Shown here piece by piece: positions 16,951 to 25,128 of a DNA stretch of 64,000 nt. The notes beneath the pieces are model-generated. The model worked only from the letters and a program-made list of their open reading frames with translations. It was not told the origin of the DNA and did no database searches. The translations under genes were made by a program, and so were the position numbers. The stretch covers positions 2,902,001-2,966,000 of the forward strand of contig NC_008554.1 of assembly GCF_000014965.1 (NCBI RefSeq), read 5' to 3'. Every line of letters starts with the position of its first letter. Within the stretch, counting starts at the first letter, position 1. The stretch comes from Syntrophobacter fumaroxidans MPOB. GTDB taxonomy: Bacteria; Desulfobacterota; Syntrophobacteria; Syntrophobacterales; Syntrophobacteraceae.

Positions 16951-16979
16951 CGTGGAGGCGGGTCGTCCCCGCCTCTACG
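16951..16979 (+). terminator. Stem-loop after the barrel gene
   Basis: Arms CGTGGAGGCGGG and CCCGCCTCTACG around a short loop, 24 bases after the stop. One G-T pair. No T-run follows, so it is a probable rather than certain terminator. Confidence 0.5.
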
Positions 16980-17081
16980 CGTCGATTCCCCGATTGCGAT
17001 ACGTCCTTTTTTCGAAATCTTTCTATTGTCCCTTAATAATATTAAATTTCAGTGTCTTGCCCTATTGTGCCGATTCTATGG

Positions 17082-17111
17082 TTGACCGTCTGAAACAGGG
17101 CGTGCTATTTT
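17082..17111 (+). promoter_or_regulatory. Candidate sigma-70 promoter for the RiPP operon
   Basis: TTGACC, 18-base spacer, TATTTT in an AT-rich island, about 240 bases before the first gene. The match is moderate. Confidence 0.35.
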
Positions 17112-17225
17112 CGATTTTGCTAAGAATTATCCAGCGCTAGGGCGCATCAATCATAAAAAAAGAATGGAAGAATAAAGGCCCGGAGATTGCGGGAAAGGCG
17201 CACTCGTGCGCCGTGGTGCCGGCGT

Positions 17226-17255
17226 GTCCGGATGGTTTTCGAAAACCATCCGGAC
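17226..17255. promoter_or_regulatory. Perfect 30-base palindrome in the RiPP operon leader
   Basis: Arms GTCCGGATGGTTTTC and its exact complement, with no spacer. In RNA the stem could extend by a G-U and three more pairs with the flanking GCGT/GCGC. It lies between the candidate promoter and the first gene. No T-run follows. It could be an attenuator hairpin, a repressor operator or a cruciform; the structure is certain, the role is not. Confidence 0.6.
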
Positions 17256-17352
17256 GCGCGCAGCCGCGGTCCGTGGGATGCGAGCGGGCGGGTCACCGGT
17301 TTATTCGGGAGGCGGTCGGTTGCGGGGAAAGCGCATCGCTGCATCGAGAACC

Positions 17353-17832
17353 ATGCTCGACGGGGATGGACACGTTCCGAAAGTGGATGCCTGGTCTGCG
17401 CCCGCGGATGTGGGCACGGCCATCGTCCGGGAGTGCCTGCGGGAATACGCGCAGGTTCGCCTGAAGGTGAAAGGCCGGTGCATGGCCCCGGCCATCGTTC
17501 CCGGAACGACCGTCGTGCTGCGGGAAGCACGAATGTGTCCTCCGAAGGCGGGCGACGTCGTCCTCGTGCGTCACGCGGGGGGACTGAGGCTTCACCGCCT
17601 GTACGTCGGGCCGCCCTTTGCCTTCAAAGACCGCCGTTGGCGAACGCGCGGAGACCGGGGCTATTCCTGGGATCCGGAGATCCGGCCGGGCGGAGTCCTG
17701 GGCACCCTGGCGGCGGTGGAAGGCACGGCTCTTCCCGACTGGCGGAGAGGACCGTGGGGGCTCGCATGGTTGGCGCTGGCGGGTTTCCTCAAGGCGGCGC
17801 GGGCAAGACGGAGAACGAGAAGGATGCCCTGA
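17353..17832 (+). CDS. S24/S26 (signal peptidase-like) protein with Cys in place of the catalytic Ser
   Basis: 159 residues from ATG at 17353; the start is uncertain because no strong ribosome site is visible. The motif KGRCMAPAIVPGTTVVL matches the S24/S26 active-site box (GxSMxPxxxxGD), but Cys43 stands where Ser is expected. The partner position is His81 (LRLHRLYV), as in the Ser-His ER-type signal peptidases, not the Lys of bacterial LepB. A second box (RTRGDRGYSWDPEIRPGG) fits the family. A hydrophobic C-terminal stretch (GPWGLAWLALAGFL) may touch the membrane. Family members often sit beside PqqD and radical SAM genes. It may cleave the peptide leader, or be inactive. It overlaps the next gene by one base. 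Confidence 0.65.
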   Translation: MLDGDGHVPKVDAWSAPADVGTAIVRECLREYAQVRLKVKGRCMAPAIVPGTTVVLREARMCPPKAGDVVLVRHAGGLRLHRLYVGPPFAFKDRRWRTRGDRGYSWDPEIRPGGVLGTLAAVEGTALPDWRRGPWGLAWLALAGFLKAARARRRTRRMP

Positions 17833-18167
17833 TGGGAACTGTGGGTATTTCACTTGCGGATCGGTTCGGCCGCGCCGAGGACGTCGTGGGGCGCGACATA
17901 GCGGGGGAATACATCCTGGTCCGGGTCGTGCGCAGCGCGGCGGATCTCGATTCGATCTACCACCTGAACCGCGTCGGGGCTTTTGTCTGGGAACGGCTGG
18001 ACGGGTGCACCCGGGGCGAGGAGATCGTCCGGGGACTCACCGAGTGTTTCGAAGTGGATGATGTCCGGGCCGCGAACGATTACCGGTTCTTTCTTGCGCA
18101 GCTTGAATCGGTGCGGGTCGTGACCCGGTGCGAGGGAAGCGAGGCAAGACAGGACAAGGTCCTTTGA
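17832..18167 (+). CDS. PqqD family peptide-recognition protein
   Basis: 111 residues; ATG at 17832 shares a base with the TGA of the gene before it, so translation is coupled. The sequence LDSIYHLNRVGAFVWERLDG followed by CTRGEEIVRGLTECFEV is the PqqD / RiPP recognition element pattern: a winged-helix fold that binds the leader of a precursor peptide and hands it to a radical SAM enzyme. Its partners should be the peptide at 22130 and the enzyme at 22299. Usual length is about 90-100 residues. Confidence 0.85.
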   Translation: MGTVGISLADRFGRAEDVVGRDIAGEYILVRVVRSAADLDSIYHLNRVGAFVWERLDGCTRGEEIVRGLTECFEVDDVRAANDYRFFLAQLESVRVVTRCEGSEARQDKVL

Positions 18168-18253
18168 ACCCGGCCCGGCGGCGGATATCCGGTTGGAAAC
18201 GCCGGGGCGAAGCCGGCAGCGTCGATGCAGCTGCCCGCGAAGGAGGAGACAGA

Positions 18254-21200
18254 ATGGATCGGCTTCGGTCATCCATGGTTGGAGCGGCCCTGCTGCTCGT
18301 TGTGCTGCTTCTGTTGCCGGTCGACTGCCGCGCTCAGCTCTGCTCCGACTTTCCCGACGGGGGAACCCTGACGGGCGTCGTGAATACCTATTACCAGGGC
18401 TATCAGTCCGCTTCCGCCGGCGCCACGCAAATCCGGGTGGATGTTTCGACCATCCGCGGGGCGGGAGCCTCCATCGCCTCGGGCACCATGCTGCTCGTGA
18501 TCCAGATGCAGGACGCCACCATCAATTCGTCCAACAACAACCGCTACGGCGACGGCGGGACAGGCGCTATCGCCAACGGACAAACCGACCTCCGCTCATC
18601 CGGCTATTTCGAATACGTCCTGGCGCAGGGCGCGCCCGACGCCAACGGCTACGTCAACATCACCGGGGCGGGGACGGGCAACGGGCTGCTCCACGCGTAC
18701 TACCTGGCCGCGGGCCCTCCCCAAAGGCGATTCCAGGTGATCGTCGTCCCGCGATACAAGACGGCGACCTTGAGCGGCTCGCTCACGGTTTCCCCCTGGA
18801 ACGGCAACAACGGGGGCGTGCTGGCGCTGGACATCACCGGAACGCTCACGCTGGGCGGGACGGTCAGCCTCGACGGGATGGGATTCCGGGGGGGCGGCGG
18901 GCGTGCATTGACGGGCGACAGCAGCGGCAGAAATACCGACTATCGCAGAGTCGTTACCGATACGTGCCATGGTTCCAAGGGCGAGGGCATCGCCGGAACC
19001 CCGCAGTACGTCTTCGACGGTTCCGCCGTCACAAACACCACCGTTGACGGGTACCCAAACGGAAGCCAGGCCAGGGGCGGTCCCGGCAACGCGGCGGGAG
19101 GAGGAACGGACGGCAACCCGTCGACCAACGATGAAAACAGCGGGGGCGGCGGCGGCGGAAACGGCGGCCAGGGAGGTTACGGAGGAAATTCCTGGGACAG
19201 CAACCTGGCTGTCGGCGGGCATCCCGGCGCCGTGTTTCCGTACGCGGTGGGGACGAACGCTCGAATCGCCATGGGCGGCGGCGGTGGAGCGGGATCCCGC
19301 AACAACTCGTCTGGATTCCAGAGCTCCGGCGGCCCCGGAGGCGGCATCGTCATCATCCGCGCCACCGCCGTGAGCGGAACGGGCACGATCACGGCAAACG
19401 GCAGAGGCCGCGACATCGCCAACATCACCCCGGAGAACGACGGGGGAGGAGGAGGAGGCGCCGGCGGAAGCATCGTCGTCGTGACGCGCGACGGGAACCT
19501 TTCCGGGCTCACCGTGGAAGCCAGGGGAGGAGGAGGCGCGGACGCCTGGCCGACCGAGGCTCCCGGAGGCACTCCCGGAGCCCGCCACGGACCGGGAGGC
19601 GGAGGCGGAGGCGGGGTCATCCTCCTGTCCGGCGCGCCCGCATCTTCCAGTGTCTCCGGCGGCGTCAACGGCACCACCACCACCGCCGCGGACGCTTTCG
19701 GCGCGACCGCGGGCAGCGCGGGCACGGTTCAGACCGCCGTCACGATCAATCAGGTCCCCGGAATACAGTCGTGTAACAGCAGCGCGAGCCGCGCGACCAT
19801 TCGCGGCATCCGCGTCGACCGGTCCGGCCTGGTCGAATTCGCCACCGAATCCCAGCAGGGCTCCATCGCCTTCCACGTCTGGGAAACCTCCGATCCGTCG
19901 GGCAGGGAAGACCGGCGGCTGCTGAGCTGGGAGGCTACCCCGTCGCTGCCCCTGACCACGTTGGAGCCGGTGATTTACCGGGTCCCGACCCGGCCGGTCG
20001 CCGCGCCGTACATCCTGATCGAAGAGATCGACACGCGGGGCGCCCACCGCATGATGGGTCCCTTTCCGGTATGCGATGAAACCCTGGCCGAGGAATTTCT
20101 GAACACCGAAGTGCGCGTGGCCGGGAACGCGGCGCTGAAGGCGGCCGCAAAACAAACGGCAAGGCGCGGCGGGCACCGGGAATCGCCTTCGCGCACGGCG
20201 GCGATTCCCTCGAGTGTGCCCGGTTCGTCGGACGCCGCTCCCGTGGCCGTCAAGATCGAGGTCTCCTCGCCCGGGATTGTGCGCGTGCCCGTGGCGGACC
20301 TCGTCTCCCTGGGGATGCCCCCCGCCTTGGCGAGCCACCCGGAGCTCCTGCGCCTCACGAGCCTCGGGGTTGCCGTCCCGTTCAGCATCGTTCCCGGAAC
20401 GAACGGGGGAGACGCGCTGCAGTTCAGCGCCGATACGCTCTCAAGCGACTACACCGACCGCAACGCGGTCCTGCTCTCCTGGGCATGGAACCCGTTCGCC
20501 ACGCCCAAAGTCGGGCTGACCCGTTCGGGTTTTGCGCTCGAACCCGGCATGGTGCGCATCGAGCGCGACCGGTTCTACGCTCCCTTCGCGGCGCCCGGCG
20601 CCGATCCCTGGGTTTGGGATTTCGTTGCGGCCCCGACGGCATCCCGCACCTGGTCCTTCGATCTTCCCCGTCCCGTTTCCGCGGGAACGGATCCGGTATC
20701 GGTGCGGATCGGCTTTTCCGGGTTCACCACTCATAACCATACCGTGCGCGCCGCGCTTAACGGCCTGCCGGTGGGCGAAACCACCATCGCCGGGCGGACC
20801 CCGGGGATGATCCTGGGGCAAGTCCCGGCGGGCACCGTGCTCGGGAGCGGCAACCAACTGAGCGTCCAGTACACGGCAACCTCGGACAACCCCGATGAGG
20901 CGGGCCTCGTCTTTCTCGATGTCGTGGACGTCGGCGTCCCGCTCCAGCCGGTCACCGCCGAGGTGTCCGCGGACCGGATCACTCCCTTCGCCTGCGCCCT
21001 GCCGCCGTTGAACGGCGTGGACTACTGCATCGTCACGCACGGCCTGTTCACCGACGGGGCCCGGCGCATCGCCGAACAGAAGCGCAATGAAGGGTACAAC
21101 CCGGCGATCGTGGACGTGGAAGTGCTCTACAACCGTTACAGCGCGGGCGTGCCGGAGCCCAACGCGCTGCGCAGATTTCTGCGCTGCGCGAGAGTCCATT

Positions 21201-22057
21201 CCGGCGGGGCGCTGCGCTACGTGCTCCTGGTCGGCGACGACACCTTCGACCCGAAAGACCACCTGGGCAGGGGGCTGGTTTCATTCATTCCGTCCCTCAA
21301 CGGAATGGACGAGATTTTCGGCAGAGTCCCCTCGGAAAACCGGTACGCGGATCTTAACGACGACGGTGTTCCGGACCTTGCCATCGGGCGGCTTCCCGTC
21401 TCCACGGTGGAGCAGATGGAGTCGATGGCCGACAAGATCGTCGGGCAGGACGCGCTCCTGGCAGCGGGCAAAGGGAAGCACCTTTTCGCCGTGGACAATC
21501 CGGGAGACGACGACCCGGACTTCAGGCAGTGGGCGGAACAGGTCGCCGGGACCCTGCCTCCGGAGACCGCAATCAAGTGGGCCGATATCGCCGAAGGCCC
21601 GGCGGCGGCACGGGCTGTTCTTCTGCAGAGCCTGCGAACCGGGGCCGAGGCCACGCATTATTTCGGCCACGGAGGTTTTGAAATCTGGAGCGACGACGGG
21701 TTGCTGACGGCAACCGACGCGGCCGCACAGGCGGGCAGCGGCGTCGGAACGGTCCTTTTCACCTGGGCCTGCCAGAGCCAGTGGTATCAGTATCACCTGG
21801 GCCTGACCGTCAACGAAGCCCTGCTCCTGGCCCCCGACGGCGGGGCGGTGGCGGCGCTGGGCCCCGCGGGAATAACCCCGCCCGAGCTGCAGCGGATGCT
21901 GTCCACCAACGTTTATGCCGGCTTGAAGAGGGGACTGACCCTCGGCCAGGCGATCCGGCAGGCCAAGGCCAGGGCGATCCGGGCGGGCGGTTTCACGCGC
22001 CCCGTTGTGGACGGCTGGAACCTGCTGGGAGACCCCGCTCTGCGTTTGAACCGGTAG
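18254..22057 (+). CDS. Secreted Gly-rich protein with C-terminal gingipain-type (C25) protease domain
   Basis: 1267 residues; ATG at 18254 after AAGGAGGAG. Signal peptide (MVGAALLLVVLLLLPVDCRA). About residues 220-500 are strongly Gly-rich and beta-solenoid-like, with GGGGG runs. A linker and beta-sandwich region follow. From about residue 930 there is a peptidase C25 domain: YVLLVGDDTFDPKD, SENRYADLNDDGVPDLAIGR, then the catalytic pair His1139 (YFGHGG) and Cys1173 (FTWACQSQW). It ends LLGDPALRL, as C25 domains often do. Family members are secreted Cys proteases, often cell-surface. It lies inside the RiPP operon, between PqqD and the precursor, so it may process, export or be modified by the peptide system. 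Confidence 0.85.
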   Translation: MDRLRSSMVGAALLLVVLLLLPVDCRAQLCSDFPDGGTLTGVVNTYYQGYQSASAGATQIRVDVSTIRGAGASIASGTMLLVIQMQDATINSSNNNRYGDGGTGAIANGQTDLRSSGYFEYVLAQGAPDANGYVNITGAGTGNGLLHAYYLAAGPPQRRFQVIVVPRYKTATLSGSLTVSPWNGNNGGVLALDITGTLTLGGTVSLDGMGFRGGGGRALTGDSSGRNTDYRRVVTDTCHGSKGEGIAGTPQYVFDGSAVTNTTVDGYPNGSQARGGPGNAAGGGTDGNPSTNDENSGGGGGGNGGQGGYGGNSWDSNLAVGGHPGAVFPYAVGTNARIAMGGGGGAGSRNNSSGFQSSGGPGGGIVIIRATAVSGTGTITANGRGRDIANITPENDGGGGGGAGGSIVVVTRDGNLSGLTVEARGGGGADAWPTEAPGGTPGARHGPGGGGGGGVILLSGAPASSSVSGGVNGTTTTAADAFGATAGSAGTVQTAVTINQVPGIQSCNSSASRATIRGIRVDRSGLVEFATESQQGSIAFHVWETSDPSGREDRRLLSWEATPSLPLTTLEPVIYRVPTRPVAAPYILIEEIDTRGAHRMMGPFPVCDETLAEEFLNTEVRVAGNAALKAAAKQTARRGGHRESPSRTAAIPSSVPGSSDAAPVAVKIEVSSPGIVRVPVADLVSLGMPPALASHPELLRLTSLGVAVPFSIVPGTNGGDALQFSADTLSSDYTDRNAVLLSWAWNPFATPKVGLTRSGFALEPGMVRIERDRFYAPFAAPGADPWVWDFVAAPTASRTWSFDLPRPVSAGTDPVSVRIGFSGFTTHNHTVRAALNGLPVGETTIAGRTPGMILGQVPAGTVLGSGNQLSVQYTATSDNPDEAGLVFLDVVDVGVPLQPVTAEVSADRITPFACALPPLNGVDYCIVTHGLFTDGARRIAEQKRNEGYNPAIVDVEVLYNRYSAGVPEPNALRRFLRCARVHSGGALRYVLLVGDDTFDPKDHLGRGLVSFIPSLNGMDEIFGRVPSENRYADLNDDGVPDLAIGRLPVSTVEQMESMADKIVGQDALLAAGKGKHLFAVDNPGDDDPDFRQWAEQVAGTLPPETAIKWADIAEGPAAARAVLLQSLRTGAEATHYFGHGGFEIWSDDGLLTATDAAAQAGSGVGTVLFTWACQSQWYQYHLGLTVNEALLLAPDGGAVAALGPAGITPPELQRMLSTNVYAGLKRGLTLGQAIRQAKARAIRAGGFTRPVVDGWNLLGDPALRLNR

Positions 22058-22129
22058 CCCGTGCCCGGGTGTCGGCCGCACGGCGACGCCCGGATTGCGG
22101 CGATAGGACGGTGCATCACGGATCGATTT

Positions 22130-22297
22130 ATGGAAGATATGGAAGACAAGAAACATGTGACGAAGGAGCCCTACGAGGCTCCCCTCATTCGAAGAATCGA
22201 TCTCACGCCGGATGAGTTGGCCTCCACGGGGTGCAAGAGCACCGGCCCTCTGTGCGACAACGGGGGAGTACTGGTCAACCGGGAGGCGGGGAGCTAG
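22130..22297 (+). CDS. Candidate RiPP precursor peptide
   Basis: 55 residues from ATG at 22130 (47 usable residues if Met4 at 22139 is the start with three fewer; neither has a strong ribosome site). The leader-like part KEPYEAPLIRRIDLTPDEL has the Lys/Tyr/Pro then Ile-x-Leu pattern common in PqqD-bound leaders. The core-like tail begins after ASTG: CKSTGPLCDNGG then VLVNREAGS, with Cys35 and Cys42 and a C-terminal Ser55. It stops one base before the radical SAM start. Precursor identity is inferred from size, position and composition. The Cys residues suit thioether or other radical SAM crosslinks; the terminal Ser suits phosphorylation. Confidence 0.7.
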   Translation: MEDMEDKKHVTKEPYEAPLIRRIDLTPDELASTGCKSTGPLCDNGGVLVNREAGS

Positions 22298-22298
22298 G

Positions 22299-23432
22299 AT
22301 GTCCGTACCCGCTGTCCCAGAGCTGAGCTTCCGGGATTTTGCGGCGGAACTGGGGGCGAAAGAGCGCCGAATTCCCCTGCACGGCACCATTGAAACCACG
22401 TTCCGCTGCAACCTGAATTGCGTCCATTGTTACATCAGCGAGCCTTTCCACTCCGGAAAGACCCGCGCCCGCGAAATGGGACTCAACCGCCTGCTGTCGC
22501 TTCTCGACGAAGTCGCTGATCGGGGTTGTCTCGATCTGCTGCTGACGGGTGGGGAAGTCCTCATCCGGCGGGATTTTCCTCAACTCTACGCCTATGCCGT
22601 CCGCAAGGGTTTTCGCGTCACGGTTTTCACCAACGGGACCCTGGTGACCGAGAGAATCGCGCGGCTCTTCGGCGCCATGCTGCCCGCTCGCGTGGAGATC
22701 ACTCTGTACGGGATGACGGCCGCCACGTACGAACGCATCACTCGGGTGCCCGGTTCCTTCGACCGGTGCATGCGGGGAATCATGCTGCTCCAGGGCTGCG
22801 GTGCGCGCCTGGGCCTGAAGACCATGCTGACGAAGTGGAACGAGCACGAGCTCGCGGAGATGAGGGCATTCGCCCGGAACCTGGGCATCGGATTCCGGCA
22901 TGACGCCCTCCTGAACCCTCGGGTGGACGGACTGGAGATTCCCATCGAGGAGCTTCAGCTTCCCCCCGAGAGGGTGGTGGCGGCCGACCTGGAAGTCCCG
23001 TCCCTGCTGCGGCGCCAGAGGGAATCGGCATCGAGACTTGCGGCATCCGGCGCAGGGGCCTGCGAGGACCGGCTGTTCCTGTGCGGTGCGGGCGCGGTGT
23101 CGTTCAACGTCGACCCTTACGGCGGCCTGCAGCTCTGCCAGCTTGCGCGGCAACCGTCCTTCGACCTTCGAACGGGAACCTTCGCAGAGGGATGGAACGG
23201 CTTCCTCCCCGCGCTCCGGGATCGTTGCCGAAGCAAGCCTTCGCCTTGCCGCACGTGCTCTCTGCTGCCGATGTGCGCGAGTTGCCCCGGGGCGGGCCAG
23301 TTGGAACACGGGGACCCGGAGCGGCCGGTCGCCAGGTTTTGCGAGATCACCCACCGCCGCGTCCATGCGCTGTTGGGCGATTTCCCCGGCCACCGCGCCG
23401 ATGCGGCCTGCTGCCTGAATCGCCCGGCTTAA
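22299..23432 (+). CDS. Radical SAM/SPASM peptide-modifying enzyme
   Basis: 377 residues; ATG at 22299 after GGGAGGCGGGGAG. The radical SAM cluster motif is C37-x3-C-x2-C44 (CNLNCVHC), with the GGE motif (LLTGGEVLIRRDFPQL) binding S-adenosylmethionine. The C-terminal SPASM region has LCGAG, LCQLAR, then CRTCSLLPMCASCPG and a last RFC, enough Cys for auxiliary iron-sulfur clusters. Such enzymes install crosslinks or other changes in peptides. It sits directly after the precursor gene and before the kinase-like gene. Needs anaerobic conditions, in line with the host. Confidence 0.88.
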   Translation: MSVPAVPELSFRDFAAELGAKERRIPLHGTIETTFRCNLNCVHCYISEPFHSGKTRAREMGLNRLLSLLDEVADRGCLDLLLTGGEVLIRRDFPQLYAYAVRKGFRVTVFTNGTLVTERIARLFGAMLPARVEITLYGMTAATYERITRVPGSFDRCMRGIMLLQGCGARLGLKTMLTKWNEHELAEMRAFARNLGIGFRHDALLNPRVDGLEIPIEELQLPPERVVAADLEVPSLLRRQRESASRLAASGAGACEDRLFLCGAGAVSFNVDPYGGLQLCQLARQPSFDLRTGTFAEGWNGFLPALRDRCRSKPSPCRTCSLLPMCASCPGAGQLEHGDPERPVARFCEITHRRVHALLGDFPGHRADAACCLNRPA

Positions 23433-23488
23433 CCGCCCGCGTTTCCTCCTCCGGAAGCCCCCGGGGGAAATCGAAGGAACCCGACGTC

Positions 23489-24406
23489 ATGATCGTTCGT
23501 CTCAAGGTGGGAGGCATCACACTCCGCGTCCGTTCTCGGCAGGCTTTGCCGTCCCTGCTTCTGCGCGGCGTTTTTCCCCTTTTCTCCGCGCAACGGGGCG
23601 GCGACATCCGGATCGGGGTTTCACGACGCCTGCCCCAAATCCCGTCGAAAACCGATCTGCTGTTCGATTCGGGTGGGCTCTGGAAGGTATACGGCCGGAA
23701 CGGCGGTCTCCTCTATTCGTTCCGAACCCCCGACGGCGCGGAGGAGTTCGGCCGTGTCCTGGCCGTGGACTCCGAGCGCCGGGAGGGGACCCTTCACCTG
23801 CCGCCCTCGCCCTGGGACAACAAACGCGGCTACGCCCTCATGTACCCGCTCGACGAACTGATCTTCCAGCACCATGCGGCGAGGGCCGGGAAGCTGTTCA
23901 TCCATGCCTGCGCGGTGGCGACGGGCGGTAAAGCCTTGCTCTTCTGCGGCCGGTCCGGAGCCGGGAAGACGACGATGGCCCGCCTCTGGCGGCGGCATCG
24001 TCGAAGCGCCGTCATTCTGAGCGACGACCGGAGCCTCATCCAGGAAATGGACGGGACTTTCCGGGCCTGTGGGACGCCCTGGCACGGGCTGGGAAAGTAC
24101 GCCTCCCCCGGCGGGCGGCCCCTTGCCGCGATTTTTTTTCTGCGCCAGGGCGCCGAACCGGTCCTCGAGCCGCTCTCCCGGTTCGAGGCGGCGGCGGAGC
24201 TCTTTTCCCGCTCGTTCTATCCCCCCTGGGAAGCCGAAACCGTCGCCCGCGTACTCCAGTATTGCGAACGCATCGCCGCTTCAGTGCCGTGCTACGGCCT
24301 CACCTTCCGCCCGGATTCCAGCGCCGTCCGGACCGTCGAAGACATGACCGGCACCCGGCTCACTTCAAATGCCGGCTGCGTGAAAGGAATCGCGTCGACC
24401 TGGTGA
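23489..24406 (+). CDS. HPr kinase-like ATPase of the RiPP operon
   Basis: 305 residues, ATG at 23489 after GAAGGAAC. Walker A GRSGAGKT at residues 154-161, preceded by LFIHACAVATGGKALLFC and followed by ILSDDRSLIQ (Asp residues in the metal/Walker B position), then GTPWHGLGKYASPG. This is the HprK / PEP-carboxykinase fold. Related proteins occur in peptide clusters, and in some lasso peptide clusters such kinases phosphorylate the C-terminal Ser of the precursor. The neighbouring precursor ends in Ser, so the same role is my inference. Last gene of the operon; its end is convergent with the gene at 24428. Confidence 0.75.
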   Translation: MIVRLKVGGITLRVRSRQALPSLLLRGVFPLFSAQRGGDIRIGVSRRLPQIPSKTDLLFDSGGLWKVYGRNGGLLYSFRTPDGAEEFGRVLAVDSERREGTLHLPPSPWDNKRGYALMYPLDELIFQHHAARAGKLFIHACAVATGGKALLFCGRSGAGKTTMARLWRRHRRSAVILSDDRSLIQEMDGTFRACGTPWHGLGKYASPGGRPLAAIFFLRQGAEPVLEPLSRFEAAAELFSRSFYPPWEAETVARVLQYCERIAASVPCYGLTFRPDSSAVRTVEDMTGTRLTSNAGCVKGIASTW

Positions 24407-24427
24407 ATCCGGCTCCCGCAACGCGGC

Positions 24428-24721
24428 TCAGTCCCCCTCGACAATGACCCAGTTCGTCTCAAACGTCGTGTCGTGCAGGGTATACATGTGCCCCATCATC
24501 TTGCCCACTCCGGGCAATACTCCGGGCTGCACCTTCCAGTAGGTCAGGTAGATGGCGGGAATCATGCGGGGGTCGCCCTCTTCAGGATCGTCCTCCGTGT
24601 TCTGCCATACCTCCCGTTTCTCCATGACGCGCCACAGGGTGCCGTAGCGTTTGCTCCGGACGGTCTGTCCCACTCGCGGCAACCTTTTTTCCATCATGAC
24701 ATCATCATGTGTCGGTTTCAT
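24428..24721 (-). CDS. Hypothetical cytoplasmic protein
   Basis: 97 residues from ATG at 24721, with GGGGAGG upstream (ATG at 24745 would add 8). I do not recognise a family. It is acidic in the middle (NTEDDPEEGDP), rich in Met, and has a Trp/Tyr-rich C-terminal half (AIYLTYWKVQPGVLPGVGKM). No signal peptide, membrane segment or metal motif. The opening RVGQTVRSKRYGTLWRVMEK looks like a small beta-barrel (SH3-like) start, but this is weak. Confidence 0.55.
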   Translation of the reverse strand: MKPTHDDVMMEKRLPRVGQTVRSKRYGTLWRVMEKREVWQNTEDDPEEGDPRMIPAIYLTYWKVQPGVLPGVGKMMGHMYTLHDTTFETNWVIVEGD

Positions 24722-25128
24722 GGCCACACCTCCCCGGGAGATCAAGAATTGCGGGGAACTCGCTCAGTGACGAGTCGCCCGGGTCTTGTCCCCCCATCCT
24801 GCAATTCGGTTTGTCGGACAACCCGGTGCCGGCGCCGTGCAAATTCGATTTTCCTCCAGGAGAAAAGTTAAAGAAAATCGGAGACGGGTCGGCAATGAAC
24901 CATGCTCGGCAAGGTGGTGCGGAAAAGGAAAGCTCGGATGGAATACCTCCCCCGTCCAGGGAGAGGCGATAACCGTAAGACCATTCGGAGGTAAGGGAAG
25001 ATCCCCTTGCCTTTCAAATAATTATAAACTTACCAGAGCCGCGCGTCACTTGTCAAAAGGATTCGAGCGCCGGACCGCTCTCCGCGCCGTCGCGCGCACG
25101 TTCTTTTCGCCGAGGACTCAACGGCGGA
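24722..25128. other. Gene-free region
   Basis: About 400 bases between two minus-strand genes. It contains an AT-rich patch near 25015-25035. I see no gene, repeat or clear terminator. Confidence 0.5.

Larger units (their letters stand above)
16980..17352. other. Leader region of the peptide-modification operon
   Basis: About 370 bases with no supported gene. An AT-rich part (17030-17160) holds the candidate promoter at 17082. A GC-rich part holds the 30-base palindrome at 17226. Both lie upstream of the S26-like gene. Confidence 0.6.

Noticed and set aside
17353-24406. SynChlorMet (Scm) cassette, which also has PqqD, HprK-like and radical SAM parts
   Set aside because: As I recall that cassette has two radical SAM genes and no gingipain-type protease. 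Only one radical SAM is here, so the match is partial at best; a direct HMM comparison would decide.
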